This document shows positions 27,546 to 36,334 of a stretch of 42,600 nt of DNA, piece by piece (positions within the stretch are counted from its first letter, which is position 1; every line of letters starts with the position of its first letter). Made by a program: the position numbers and the translations under genes. The stretch covers positions 1 through 42,600 of the forward strand of contig NZ_JADMKB010000046.1 in the NCBI RefSeq assembly GCF_018780075.1, read 5' to 3'. This DNA is from Hydrogenophaga sp. Lineage in GTDB: Bacteria; Pseudomonadota; Gammaproteobacteria; Burkholderiales; Burkholderiaceae_C. Below the pieces are notes generated by a model that did not search any database, had not been told where the DNA came from, and saw only the letters and a program-made list of their open reading frames with translations.

Positions 27546-28481
27546 ATGAAGCGTTCCATGACCACGCCCACCACCACCTACCCCATCGGCACCCCCGGCC
27601 AGGCCTGGGGCCCCGCCGAAGTCAGCGCCTGGCGCGCGCAGCTGGTGCGCCAGCGCAGCTACGCCGACGACGTGCTGACCGTGTTCGAGCGGCTGCGGGC
27701 GCGCTTCGAGGTCTTGCCCTACGGCGAGGTCGCGCACGGGAGCGATGTGTACCCGCTCTTCGCCCTGCAGAGCCTTGAATGGCAACCCGGCCTGCCGGGC
27801 GTGCTGGTGACGGGCGGTGTGCACGGCTACGAGACCAGCGGTGTGCACGGCGCGCTGCGCTTCCTCGACCAGCACGCCGAGGCCTATGCCGGCCGGGTGA
27901 ACCTGCTGGTGGCGCCCTGCGTGAGCCCCTGGGCCTACGAGCGCATCCACCGCTGGAACTTCGACGCCATCGATCCGAACCGCTCGTTCAAGGCAGGCAG
28001 CCAGGTGCCGGAGTCCGCCGCGCTGATGCGGCTGGTGGCGCCCTTGCTGGGGCAGTTCGCCGTGCACATCGACCTGCACGAAACCACCGACACCGACGCG
28101 TCGGAGTTCAGCCCGGCGAAGGCGGCGCGCGACGGGGTGCCCCACACGCCCGTGCACATCCCGGACGGTTTCTACCTCGTGGACGACACCGAGAACCCGC
28201 AGCCCGAGTTCCAGCAAGCCATCATCGTGGCGGTGGAGCGCGTCACGCACATCGCGCCGTCCGACGCCCAGGGCGGCCTCATCGGCGCGCCCCTGTCCGG
28301 CCGCGGCGTGATCCGCTACCCGCTGAAGTCGCTCGGCCTGTGCGCCAGCCTCACGGGCGCCCGCTACACCACGACCACCGAGGTCTACCCCGACAGCCCG
28401 CGGGCGACGCCCGAGCAGTGCAACACCGCGCAGGCCACGGCGGTGTGCGCGGCCATCGACTTCGTGCTCGCGCAACCCTGA
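27546..28481 (+). CDS. M14 family metallopeptidase
   Basis: 311 residues. Zinc ligands are in HGYET (residues about 94-98) and HIDLHETTD; a family Glu lies near the C-terminus in TTTEVYPDSP. This is the carboxypeptidase or succinylglutamate-desuccinylase-like M14 group; the substrate is unknown. No signal peptide, so cytoplasmic. ATG 27546 was chosen, ATG 27558 is also possible; no strong ribosome site for either. It is convergent with the cluster at 28537. Confidence 0.88.
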   Translation: MKRSMTTPTTTYPIGTPGQAWGPAEVSAWRAQLVRQRSYADDVLTVFERLRARFEVLPYGEVAHGSDVYPLFALQSLEWQPGLPGVLVTGGVHGYETSGVHGALRFLDQHAEAYAGRVNLLVAPCVSPWAYERIHRWNFDAIDPNRSFKAGSQVPESAALMRLVAPLLGQFAVHIDLHETTDTDASEFSPAKAARDGVPHTPVHIPDGFYLVDDTENPQPEFQQAIIVAVERVTHIAPSDAQGGLIGAPLSGRGVIRYPLKSLGLCASLTGARYTTTTEVYPDSPRATPEQCNTAQATAVCAAIDFVLAQP

Positions 28482-28536
28482 GGTTGTCCCTGCAGCGGGT
28501 GTCGCACCGCTGCGGCGGCCCGCTGCTCGCCGGCGG

Positions 28537-29262
28537 TCAGGCGCTGCCCACCGAGGTCGATCGCGTCGGCGGCTTCTGCCAGCGGATGACGGGCTGCCGC
28601 GCGTCGGGCGTGTCGTTCTTGCGGGGCGCGTGCTTCTGAATCACGATGCGCGACGCGCCCTGGATGCGGAACACCAGGCCCTGCGTGGACGCCAGCTCGA
28701 TGCGGTCGCTGCCGAAGCCCTTCTCCTGCACGTCCACGTAGCGCGTTTCCAGCTGCCTGATGCGCTTGGCGATCTCGTCGTTGAAGGCGACCTCGATCTC
28801 GCCCGTCGCCGCCCCGATGGTGTTCTGCAGCGTGTAGCGCGTGGGCTCCAGCAGCGTGACCGCAAACAGGTCGCCGTCGTCCAGTCGCCTGCTGTCGAAC
28901 ACGGGCTTGCCGTCGGCGTTGTGCACGACCACCGAATAGCCTTGGCCCGACGACGCGTGGAACAGCACGTGGCCCTGGGGCGACACCGTGCCCATGCTCG
29001 GCACCGCGCCCTTGCAGCCACAGGCCTCGGGCTGCTGCCGCCCCGGATGGGCCGCCAGCGCCAGGTCGATGTCGTGCTGCATGACCGTCGAGGTGGCGTC
29101 CACGTCGAACCCGAGCTCGGCGACCGGCCGACCGTGCGACATCACCACCACCCGGTGGCGGCCAACGGTGCCGAACTGGTGGATCACCATCGCCAGCACG
29201 CCCAGCGCGCCGCTGTCGTGTGTCGATGTGTGGAAGAGTTGTTGGTTCAGTCTGGCTTGCAT
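28537..29262 (-). CDS. unknown protein, third gene of the 28537-31061 cluster
   Basis: 241 residues, cytoplasmic, not recognised. The N-terminal part (residues 18-42) is a mixed strand/helix, then EACGCKGAVPS (79-89) holds a Cys pair. The middle, YSVVVHNADGKPVFDSRR and LLEPTRYTLQN, looks like a beta-sandwich or cupin-like domain. The C-terminal third is helical, then strands (LVFRIQGASRIVIQKH). ATG 29262 follows the upstream gene's stop by four bases, with weak ribosome site GGGGTGA. It is the last gene of a three-gene operon. Confidence 0.72.
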   Translation of the reverse strand: MQARLNQQLFHTSTHDSGALGVLAMVIHQFGTVGRHRVVVMSHGRPVAELGFDVDATSTVMQHDIDLALAAHPGRQQPEACGCKGAVPSMGTVSPQGHVLFHASSGQGYSVVVHNADGKPVFDSRRLDDGDLFAVTLLEPTRYTLQNTIGAATGEIEVAFNDEIAKRIRQLETRYVDVQEKGFGSDRIELASTQGLVFRIQGASRIVIQKHAPRKNDTPDARQPVIRWQKPPTRSTSVGSA

Positions 29263-29266
29263 GTCA

Positions 29267-30211
29267 TCACCCCACGTTTCCTTCAAGGACCATTTCGACG
29301 TCGTTGTTGAACACCTTCAGGTCGCGGATCGGGACCTTCACGGGGATCAGCATCGTTGGATTGCCCGGGTTCGGGTTGGCCGCCGCTTCCAGCATGGGGA
29401 AGGGGTCTTCGATCTGGTGCAGCGGCGACTGGTTGGCGAGGTAGTCGGCCACCATCTGCAGGGCAAAGTCCAGCAGGCCGAAGCTCACGTTCAGCAGGTC
29501 GGAGATCCACTCCTGGATGTCGTCGGCGATGTCGAGGATGGCCCGGATCAGATCGATGACCGGACCGAGGATCGCCCGGACGATGGCCCGCGCCCAGCCG
29601 GGCAGGAAGCCCAGCAGGTTGTCGATGGCGGCGTCCACCGCGTTCTCCAGCAGGTCGCCCACGATGTCGGCGATGTCGAAGATGTCCACGTCGAGGAACT
29701 GCGGGTCCACGAAGAGCTGCCAGTGGTTCGCCAGCGAGGGGCTGGCGTCCTGCGCGTCCCAGTCGTTCATGCCGGCGGGCCGCGCCGGGTCGGTGGCGTA
29801 CTTGGTGAGCAGCGAGCCGGTGACCGAGATCTCGGAGGTGATCAGCCCGCCCAGGGGTAGCGTGAAGCTGATGTCCGGGTTGGCGCTGAACGCGCAGATC
29901 CGGGGCGCGCGCACCAGGCAACCACCGAAGGGGTTGGGGATGATGCAGAAACCACCGACGCAGATTTCGGGGATGTTGAGCCCCAGCGAGAGGTCCAGCT
30001 GGTCCCACTTGATGTCCAGCTCCTTGACCTGGACCGTGTTGTCGGCCCGCAGGTCGATGGTGCCGCCTTCGAGGTGGGCGTCCACCGCGTAGGACGCGCT
30101 GAACGGGCCGAAGCTGGCGCTGTCGGAGTGCGTCAGCCGGAAGTTGTCGCGCAGCGTGTCGAACAGCGCCTTGAATGTGGCCTCCGAGGCCGCGATGGTC
30201 AGGTGTGCCAT
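29267..30211 (-). CDS. unknown protein with amphipathic core, second cluster gene
   Basis: 314 residues, not recognised. The N-terminal half alternates strands (QVKELDIKWDQLDLSLGLNI, CVGGFCIIPNPFGGC) with four Cys (C84, C89, C98, C106). Residues about 175-260 form long, strongly hydrophobic or amphipathic helices (VDAAIDNLLGFLPGWARAIV, LIRAILDIADDIQEWISDLL), which could contact membrane or lipid. The C-terminus LKVFNNDVEMVLEG resembles the end of the gene A product. No signal peptide. A strong GGAGGTGA site lies seven bases before ATG 30211. Confidence 0.75.
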   Translation of the reverse strand: MAHLTIAASEATFKALFDTLRDNFRLTHSDSASFGPFSASYAVDAHLEGGTIDLRADNTVQVKELDIKWDQLDLSLGLNIPEICVGGFCIIPNPFGGCLVRAPRICAFSANPDISFTLPLGGLITSEISVTGSLLTKYATDPARPAGMNDWDAQDASPSLANHWQLFVDPQFLDVDIFDIADIVGDLLENAVDAAIDNLLGFLPGWARAIVRAILGPVIDLIRAILDIADDIQEWISDLLNVSFGLLDFALQMVADYLANQSPLHQIEDPFPMLEAAANPNPGNPTMLIPVKVPIRDLKVFNNDVEMVLEGNVG

Positions 30212-30212
30212 G

Positions 30213-31061
30213 TCAGTTCACCTCCGCTTTGATGAAGACCTTCAGCTGATCGTCTTCGATGGCCGGGTTGTTCGGCACGCTGGCCGAGACCGGCACCGCC
30301 GACAGCGTCACGTTGGTGGGTTGCGGGAACAGGTCGGTGGCGCCCTGGGTGAGGTTGAGCGGCGCATGCTCCAGGAGGATGCGCAGGCCCGGCAGCACCA
30401 CCAGCCGCATCAGCAGACCGAGGTAACACTCCAGGCTGTTCTCCAGGCCTTTGGGCTCGATGTCCACGATCTCGAAGCCGTCCATGAACGGTTCGAGGTA
30501 GGGCTTGCCGTGGTGGGTGGCGATGCGCACGCCGCCGTGCACGTAGGCCTCCAGGCAGAAGCAGTGGAGCTGCCGCGTGGGCAGCGCCACGATGGGGGTG
30601 TCGCGCGGCGGGTCCTTGCCCTCGGTGGGCCGGCCCGGCAGCTTGGGCGGCGGAACCAGCCGGTCGAGCAGGTCTTTGTCCGGGCAGCCGATGCCGCCGC
30701 AGAGGCCCACCTTGATCGCCAGCCGCTGGGCCTGCAGCGGCGGGTTGAGCTCCGGCGGCAGTGCAAACCCTTTGCCCGGGTGGAAGTCGATCTGCAGGTC
30801 GACCAGCTGCACCGCGAAGTTGACGCCGAAGTTCGTGCCCGGGATGGGCAGCGGGTCGGCGATGGTGACCTGCGGGTTGTTGCGCAAGGCCACGATCGGG
30901 TGCGCGTCGATCTCCTTGCACAGGAGACGCGGGTTGTTGGCCACGTCTGCCGTGGCGTGGTTGAAGAGCGAAGGTCTTTGTCGCCGGACATGACCGAGGA
31001 TGCGGTTGAAGCCCTCTTCATGGAAGGACGCGAAGATGTCGCAGTTGTCTGTGAAAGCCAT
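30213..31061 (-). CDS. unknown protein, first cluster gene (perhaps TULIP-like)
   Basis: 282 residues, not recognised. It starts with a helix (ASFHEEGFNRILGHVRRQRP). Long alternating strands follow (VQLVDLQIDFHPGKGFALPP, QRLAIKVGLCGGIGC). Cys lie at C7, C48, C121, C126, C167, C169, C212. The C-terminus DQLKVFIKAEVN is like that of gene B. No signal peptide. The layout recalls lipid-binding tubular (TULIP) or P47-type proteins, but this is a guess. ATG 31061 has AGGGG nearby. One base separates its stop from the next gene's start. Confidence 0.75.
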   Translation of the reverse strand: MAFTDNCDIFASFHEEGFNRILGHVRRQRPSLFNHATADVANNPRLLCKEIDAHPIVALRNNPQVTIADPLPIPGTNFGVNFAVQLVDLQIDFHPGKGFALPPELNPPLQAQRLAIKVGLCGGIGCPDKDLLDRLVPPPKLPGRPTEGKDPPRDTPIVALPTRQLHCFCLEAYVHGGVRIATHHGKPYLEPFMDGFEIVDIEPKGLENSLECYLGLLMRLVVLPGLRILLEHAPLNLTQGATDLFPQPTNVTLSAVPVSASVPNNPAIEDDQLKVFIKAEVN

Positions 31062-31295
31062 CTGATCACCCCTGGAGAACGGGTGGGGGAGGGAACCGGA
31101 GCGATGGCTCCAGCCACTTCCCTGACCCTCGCGCCGAACCCCGGCGCGGGACGGGTCACGGCCTGTCGTGGCCCGGGTGTCAGGTGTAGGTCAATGCCCC
31201 GTCGGGTGGTATCCCTTGCGAGAGGGATGGCGTCCCTCGCATGGGTGAGTCGCCTGCAACAGGGTGTGTCGGCGCCAACACGTTGCGCCGCTGGC

Positions 31296-31832
31296 TCAGC
31301 CCGTCCGCAGCGCCGCCAGCCCCAGGTGCCGGTACACGTGCGCGGCGCCGTGGCGGTAGGTGATCTCGGTTTCCAGCGTGGCGCCCATGCGCCGCGCCAC
31401 GGCCTGCGAGGCCGGGTTGTGGACCGACACCACGCTCACCGCCGTGGTCCAGCCGAAGTCTTCGTAGGCCGCCCGCAGCGCGCGGCGCGCGCCCTCGGTG
31501 GCGTAGCCCTGGCCGTGTGCGCCCGGCACCAGGGCCCAGGTGATCTCGGGCTCGGCCCAGCCCTCGGGGTACCACAGGCTCGAGAGGCCGACATAGGTGC
31601 CGCTGGCCTTGTCTTCCAGCGCCCAGGGCCCGTAGCCGCGCAGCAGCCAGTGGCCCGAATACACCGCGAACTTGCGCCAGGCGTCCTCGCGCCCGCACGG
31701 GCCGCCGTAGTAGGCCGACACCGGGTCGGCAAAGAACGCCGCCATGGGCTCGAAGTCCGACTGGCGGAACGGGCGCAGGATCAGGCGCTCGGATTCGAGG
31801 GTGGGGATGGGGGAGCGGGTGGGGGAGGGCAT
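31296..31832 (-). CDS. GNAT family N-acetyltransferase, RimJ/RimL-like
   Basis: About 178 residues. N-terminal strand LESERLILRPFRQSDFEPM, acetyl-CoA loop PGAHGQGYATEGARRALRAA and NPASQAVARRMGATLE are the GNAT marks of the RimJ/RimL type, which acetylate N-termini or small molecules; the substrate is unknown. ATG 31832 gives a normal length; ATG 31850 would overlap the upstream gene by eight bases and has GGAGG close by. Both fit translational coupling with the EcsC-like gene. Confidence 0.88.
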   Translation of the reverse strand: MPSPTRSPIPTLESERLILRPFRQSDFEPMAAFFADPVSAYYGGPCGREDAWRKFAVYSGHWLLRGYGPWALEDKASGTYVGLSSLWYPEGWAEPEITWALVPGAHGQGYATEGARRALRAAYEDFGWTTAVSVVSVHNPASQAVARRMGATLETEITYRHGAAHVYRHLGLAALRTG

Positions 31833-31842
31833 GGCCGCGATC

Positions 31843-32472
31843 CTACCCATCCACCTCCACCGCCTCCACCTCGATCACCCCCTCGAACAGGTCGATGGCC
31901 GTGGCCGCGACCTGCGCGGTGTCGTAGTAAGCGTAGGCCCCCACGCCGACCGCGCCCACGATCGGCACCCAGCGCGCCACGCCCTTGCCCAGGACGCGTT
32001 GCGCCACCTTGGCGCCGATGCGCCGCGTGATCGCGCGGATCAGCAGCGGCGAGGCGCGCCGCACCAGCGTGCGCTGGCCCACGCGCACCACCAGGTCGCG
32101 CACGCCCAGGGCCGCGGTGTGCTGGAACAGGCAATACACCACCTGCTCGGGTGTCAGCGTGGGCTGCTTGCCGTACAGCGCGGCGATGTCGGCCACCAGC
32201 TGTTTCTGGATCTTCCAGACCCCCACCATCTCGGGGAGGATGGTCAGCCAGCCCAGCGGCCCCGGTGGCAGCGCCATCGCCCCGGCCGCCAGCGCCGCTT
32301 TCGCCGCCGCGGCGTTCGCCTTCTTGCGCGCATCGTCCGCGGGCGTCTGGCTGATGCGCTCTTTCGAGGCGGGCACCCTGCCCGCGAGCGACAGGATCGC
32401 CTGGCCGATCAGGTGCGAGCCCGAGGCATCGGGGACCTCGGTTTCGATGGCGGGTTTCTTGCGGGTGGCCAT
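31843..32472 (-). CDS. EcsC-like protein
   Basis: 209 residues. The charged N-terminus is followed by ALPPGPLGWLTILPEMVGVW, a hydrophobic segment seen in EcsC-family proteins, then VVRVGQRTLVRRASPLLIRA and a Gly-rich helix GVARWVPIVGAVGVGAYAYY. EcsC is of unknown role, membrane associated. ATG 32472 has an AAGGAG site six bases upstream. It is followed by the GNAT gene, which it overlaps or nearly touches. Confidence 0.75.
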   Translation of the reverse strand: MATRKKPAIETEVPDASGSHLIGQAILSLAGRVPASKERISQTPADDARKKANAAAAKAALAAGAMALPPGPLGWLTILPEMVGVWKIQKQLVADIAALYGKQPTLTPEQVVYCLFQHTAALGVRDLVVRVGQRTLVRRASPLLIRAITRRIGAKVAQRVLGKGVARWVPIVGAVGVGAYAYYDTAQVAATAIDLFEGVIEVEAVEVDG

Positions 32473-32620
32473 GACAACTCCTTGGGGTGAGGTGAGGCGC
32501 TCACGGGACGACCCTCCGTGCTGCGCACTGCGGGGCTGAGCGCCTTCGGTGCGGCCGGGTGGCGCCCAGCGCGCGCCAGCCTGCGCAGCATATCCTTGCG
32601 AATCCGACAGAGGCCACCGC

Positions 32621-33265
32621 ATGGACACCCACACCCGCTTCCCCCGGCCCCGTGTGCTGCTCACGGGCTTCGACGCCTTCGGCGGCGCCACCCTCAACCC
32701 CAGCTGGCTCGCCGTGCAGGCGCTGCGTGGCCGGCAGGTGCGGGGCCACACCGTGGTGGCGGCGCAGCTGCCCACGGTGTTTGGCGCTTCGCAGCAGGTG
32801 CTGGACGTCTTGCTGGCGAAGCACCGGCCGGCGCTGGTGGTCTGCGTGGGGCAGGCCGGTGGCCGCAGCTCGATCTCGCTGGAGCGCGTGGCCATCAACG
32901 TGGACGACGCGCCCATCCCCGACAACGCCGGCGCCCGGCCGATCGACACGCCCGTGGTGCCCGGCGCGCCCGCCGCCCACTTCAGCACCCTGCCCATCAA
33001 GGCCATGCTGGGCGCGCTGCAGCGCGAAGGCCTGCCCGCCGAGGTGTCGCTCAGCGCGGGCAGCTTCGTCTGCAACCACGTGTTCTACGGCCTCATGCAC
33101 GCCATCGCCACCCGGCCCGAGCTGCGCCACACGCGCGGCGGCTTCGTGCACGTGCCCTGGCTGCCCGAGCAGGGCACGCCCAGCCTGCCGCTGGCCGACG
33201 TGGTGCGCGGCCTGCGGGTGGCCTTGCGCTGCGCGCTGGCCGAGCCCGGACCGTCTCAGAAGTAG
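32621..33265 (+). CDS. pcp: pyrrolidone-carboxylate peptidase
   Basis: 214 residues. It removes N-terminal pyroglutamate from peptides in the cytoplasm. LLTGFDAFGGATLNPSW opens the protein. The catalytic Glu is in GRSSISLERVAIN, the Cys in SAGSFVCNHVFYGLMH, and the His in GGFVHVPWLP. Length is standard. It is divergent from the EcsC-like gene. Its end overlaps the convergent GAF gene by 10 bases. Confidence 0.95.
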   Translation: MDTHTRFPRPRVLLTGFDAFGGATLNPSWLAVQALRGRQVRGHTVVAAQLPTVFGASQQVLDVLLAKHRPALVVCVGQAGGRSSISLERVAINVDDAPIPDNAGARPIDTPVVPGAPAAHFSTLPIKAMLGALQREGLPAEVSLSAGSFVCNHVFYGLMHAIATRPELRHTRGGFVHVPWLPEQGTPSLPLADVVRGLRVALRCALAEPGPSQK

Positions 33266-34209
33266 AGCGCCACCACCTCGTTCACCGCGTCGTCCATCAG
33301 CACCGGCAGCGCCAGCACCGACCGGGCGCCGGACGCCTGAAGGGCCGTCGCATCGGCCGGGGTGCCCGGTGTGGGCAACAAGGTGCTGGCCTGCGCCACG
33401 CCGGTGCGCCAGGCGGTGCCCACGGCCCCCAGCGCCTCAAGCTTGTGCACGGTGCCCGCGCCGGCCGGCAGTTCGCCGGCGGATTCGCAGAAGCCCGAGC
33501 TGCGCACCAAGCCGTCGGTCAGGCCAGGCGGCTGTGTCCAGACCTCCACCCGAAGCGCAATGGGCGTGCTGGGCGCCGACAGCAGCGCCAGCACCCAGGA
33601 CGACGCGCCCTGCACGCTGCAGGGCACCGCCAGCGCCCGGTCGATGCCCAGGGCAAGCGCCGCTTCCTTGCGCAAAAACCGCTTGGAGCGGGCGATGTCG
33701 GCGATGCACACCGTCTCGCCCTTCTGCCAGGCCAGGCCCGGTGCGCCGGCGCCGCGGGGCAGCCAGCCTTCGCGGGTCAGCGCCTCCAGCTCGGAGGCCT
33801 GGGCACTGGCGCCGAAGTACCCGTCCACCAGCGCCATGTCGGACGAGATGCGCCCGTCGTTGCGCCACAGTTCCACCGTGCCGACCGACGACGCGGCGCC
33901 CCCCATCAGCAGCACCACCACGCACAGCAGCGCATCGCCCCGGAACACCGGGCAGGCGACGGCGCAGGTCAGGTCGATCGCATTGGCGGCCGCCGCCCGC
34001 TTGAAATAGCTGCCCGAGAGCTCGCGCATCATCAGCGGGTGACCCACCTCCCAGGCCCGGCCAGGCAGGCCCTCGCCGCGCGCAAAGAGCATCTGCCGCG
34101 TGATCGCCTCGAAGGCCGCGGCCCCCGGAAACAAGCCACTCGACAGCTCCAGCGAGGCACCGTCTTCGGTGGGCGTCCAGACCTCGGCAATGCGGATGAA
34201 GGTGTTCAT
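33256..34209 (-). CDS. tandem GAF domain protein
   Basis: 317 residues made of two similar GAF domains, about residues 5-150 (FARGEGLPGRAWEVGHP) and 160-317. Both show the GLPGRAW/GAPGLAWQ-type loop and C-terminal strands (VVVLLMGG; LALPVLMDDAVNEVVALYF). GAF domains bind small molecules such as cyclic nucleotides or heme. There is no output domain, so it must act on a partner. ATG 34209 chosen. It overlaps pcp's 3' end. Confidence 0.8.
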   Translation of the reverse strand: MNTFIRIAEVWTPTEDGASLELSSGLFPGAAAFEAITRQMLFARGEGLPGRAWEVGHPLMMRELSGSYFKRAAAANAIDLTCAVACPVFRGDALLCVVVLLMGGAASSVGTVELWRNDGRISSDMALVDGYFGASAQASELEALTREGWLPRGAGAPGLAWQKGETVCIADIARSKRFLRKEAALALGIDRALAVPCSVQGASSWVLALLSAPSTPIALRVEVWTQPPGLTDGLVRSSGFCESAGELPAGAGTVHKLEALGAVGTAWRTGVAQASTLLPTPGTPADATALQASGARSVLALPVLMDDAVNEVVALYF

Positions 34210-34392
34210 GCCCAGCCTCAAGCAAATCGCACGCCAACCGACCCGCCAGCGACCGCGGGCCGCGCTGCAGGCGGCTCACGGCTGTTTCGGAAAGAAACAC
34301 ACGACCCGTCGCCTGCGGGCGCTTAATGGGGCATCGCCACGCTCGGGGCATCGGCCGAGCCGATCCCGGGCCCTTCCACAAGGAGACCCCTC

Positions 34393-34824
34393 ATGATGAA
34401 GACCACCCCTTCCGCCCCCCGCCTGGCCGCCGCCCTGGGCCTGCTGCTCCTGCTGGCGCCGCTGGCCCACGCGGCACCGGCCATGGACCGCGCCGCCATC
34501 GACGAGCAATACCAGCGCGACCGCAGCGCCTGCGCGGGCAAGCAGGACCCTTCATCGCGCGAGGCCTGCCTGCGCGAAGCCGGCGCCGTGCGCCAGGACG
34601 CGCTGCGCGGCAAGATCGGCGACAACACCACGCCGGACGACTGGCGCCGCAACGCCCTGGCGCGCTGCCAGTCTCACCAGGACGCATTCGACCGCTCTCA
34701 GTGCGAGCGCCGGATGATGGGCGAAGGCCAGGCCCAGGGCAGCGTCGAGGGCGGCGGCCTGTTGCGCGAGATCACCACCACCATCGAGCCGGCGGCGCCG
34801 GGCCCGGTCACGGCCCCGAAGTGA
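34393..34824 (+). CDS. small secreted Cys-containing protein
   Basis: 143 residues. A signal peptide (residues about 1-28, ending AHAAPA) leads to a hydrophilic, helical region with four Cys (SACAGK, EACLRE, ARCQSH, SQCERR) in a C-x(10-12)-C style, probably disulfide-paired, and a Pro-rich tail. I do not recognise the family. It is likely periplasmic. ATG 34393 has an AGGAG site seven bases upstream, with a second ATG just after. Confidence 0.8.
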   Translation: MMKTTPSAPRLAAALGLLLLLAPLAHAAPAMDRAAIDEQYQRDRSACAGKQDPSSREACLREAGAVRQDALRGKIGDNTTPDDWRRNALARCQSHQDAFDRSQCERRMMGEGQAQGSVEGGGLLREITTTIEPAAPGPVTAPK

Positions 34825-34875
34825 GCGCCGGCCGGGGCCGGCTGCTGCGGGGTGGGCTTCTGCCTTGACCCGGGG

Positions 34876-35199
34876 TCAGGCCTGCCAGACCCCGAACCCC
34901 GCCGAGCGCAGGTCGATGCCGATCTCCACCTCGCGCGCTTGCGCGTCCTTGTAGCGCATCGGGTTGAAACCCTCGTACAGATCGGGCAGCAGGCGCAGGC
35001 CGTACTTCTGCGCGTAGGCGTTCGCCTGAATCCCCGCCTTGTGTTTGTCGAACCGCAGGTCCGGGTCCAGCCCGGTCATGCCCACGTACACGCAGGGCTT
35101 GCCGTCGATGTACCCGGGGTTGCACCTGCGGAACCGGGGTTCCCGCAGCACGTCCGGGTGCAGCTCGATCACGTAGACGTGGTGGTGGGGGCGGGGCAT
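34876..35199 (-). CDS. GIY-YIG-like small protein
   Basis: 107 residues. HVYVIEL and CVYVGMTGLDPDLRFDKHKA give the Y-x-Y / G-x-T / R / H pattern of a GIY-YIG endonuclease, but the usual catalytic Glu is not certain: the last third reads DAQAREVEIGIDLRSAGFGV. The catalytic status is unsettled. It is a stand-alone domain of the UvrC/homing nuclease superfamily, role unknown. ATG 35199 is a good start. It is divergent from cheV. Confidence 0.7.
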   Translation of the reverse strand: MPRPHHHVYVIELHPDVLREPRFRRCNPGYIDGKPCVYVGMTGLDPDLRFDKHKAGIQANAYAQKYGLRLLPDLYEGFNPMRYKDAQAREVEIGIDLRSAGFGVWQA

Positions 35200-35355
35200 G
35201 CTGGCGTCGCGCGGTGGTTGACCGGATTGTCACCCTGCTGGTGGACGCTGGTTGGATAAGGCCCGAACTGCGCCGCCTTTGTGGGGCTCTTGTGCGCTTC
35301 GGCGAAGGGCTTCGGCCCCTACCCTTTGTGGACCCGAGACTGGAGCACTCCCCAC

Positions 35356-36309
35356 ATGACCCCCGCGTTGCACAACATCGAAGATCGCACCCACCTCACC
35401 GGCAACAACCAGTTTGAGTTGCTGTTGTTCCGCCTCGGCGAAGCGCCGGGCACCGACCGCCGCGAACTGTATGGCATCAACGTCTTCAAGGTGCGCGAGA
35501 TGATGGTCATGCCCACCATCACCGCCATCGCGAACGCACCGGCCCACGTGATGGGCGTTGCCAACATCCGCGGGCAGATCATCCCGGTGATCAACCTGTC
35601 TGCGGTGGTGGGCTGTGTGCCCCAGAGCGGCCACACCATCCTGATGGTGACCGAGTTCGCCCGGACCACCCAGGCCTTTGCCGTGGAAGAAGTGGACCAG
35701 ATCGTGCGGCTGGACTGGAGCAACGTCCTGGCCGCCGAAGGCAATGGCGCGGGCCTGGTGACCAGCATCGCCAAGCTCGACGGCGACACCGAAAAGGGCC
35801 GCCTCGTCCAGGTGCTGGACGTGGAGCAGATCCTGCGCAACGTCATGCCCACCACGCAGGAAGCCATCACCCCGGCGTCGGTGGGGGCGGCGGTGAACCT
35901 GCCCCAAGGCGCCATCATCCTCGCGGCCGACGATTCGCCGGTGGCGCGCATGATGATCGAGCAAGGGCTGAACGCCATGGGCGCCCCCTTCGTCATGACC
36001 AAGACCGGTCAGGAAGCGTGGGAGCGGCTGCAAGCCTTTGAAGATGAAGCCCACGCCGAAGGCAAGACGGCGCGCGACAAAGTGGCGCTGGTGCTGACCG
36101 ATCTGGAAATGCCGGTGATGGACGGCTTCACGCTCACGCGCAACATCAAGAACGACCAGCGTTTCAAGTCGATCCCGGTGGTGATCCATTCGTCCCTGAC
36201 GGGCACCGCCAACGAGGCGCACGTGAGCTCCGTGGGCGCCGATGCCTACGTGGCCAAATTCGTGGCGTCCGAACTGGCCGCCACCATCCGGCAGGTGTTG
36301 GCGCACTGA
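35356..36309 (+). CDS. cheV: chemotaxis protein CheV
   Basis: 317 residues: a CheW-like domain (residues about 15-160; FELLLFRLGE, VMGVANIRGQIIPVINL) and a C-terminal receiver domain. The receiver shows ADDSPVARMMIEQGL (acidic pair), VLTDLEMPVMDG with the phosphate-accepting Asp, and VVIHSSL, AYVAKF (Thr/Ser and Lys sites). CheV couples receptors to the CheA kinase and is phosphorylated on the receiver. No other chemotaxis gene is in the window. ATG 35356 chosen. Confidence 0.93.
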   Translation: MTPALHNIEDRTHLTGNNQFELLLFRLGEAPGTDRRELYGINVFKVREMMVMPTITAIANAPAHVMGVANIRGQIIPVINLSAVVGCVPQSGHTILMVTEFARTTQAFAVEEVDQIVRLDWSNVLAAEGNGAGLVTSIAKLDGDTEKGRLVQVLDVEQILRNVMPTTQEAITPASVGAAVNLPQGAIILAADDSPVARMMIEQGLNAMGAPFVMTKTGQEAWERLQAFEDEAHAEGKTARDKVALVLTDLEMPVMDGFTLTRNIKNDQRFKSIPVVIHSSLTGTANEAHVSSVGADAYVAKFVASELAATIRQVLAH

Positions 36310-36334
36310 CCTCGCGCGCCACGCAGCGCTGATC

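Noticed and set aside
34866..34876. Possible REP at the end of the GIY-YIG gene (GACCCGGGGTC)
   Set aside because: A short palindrome only; no second copy with the same layout was noticed in the window.
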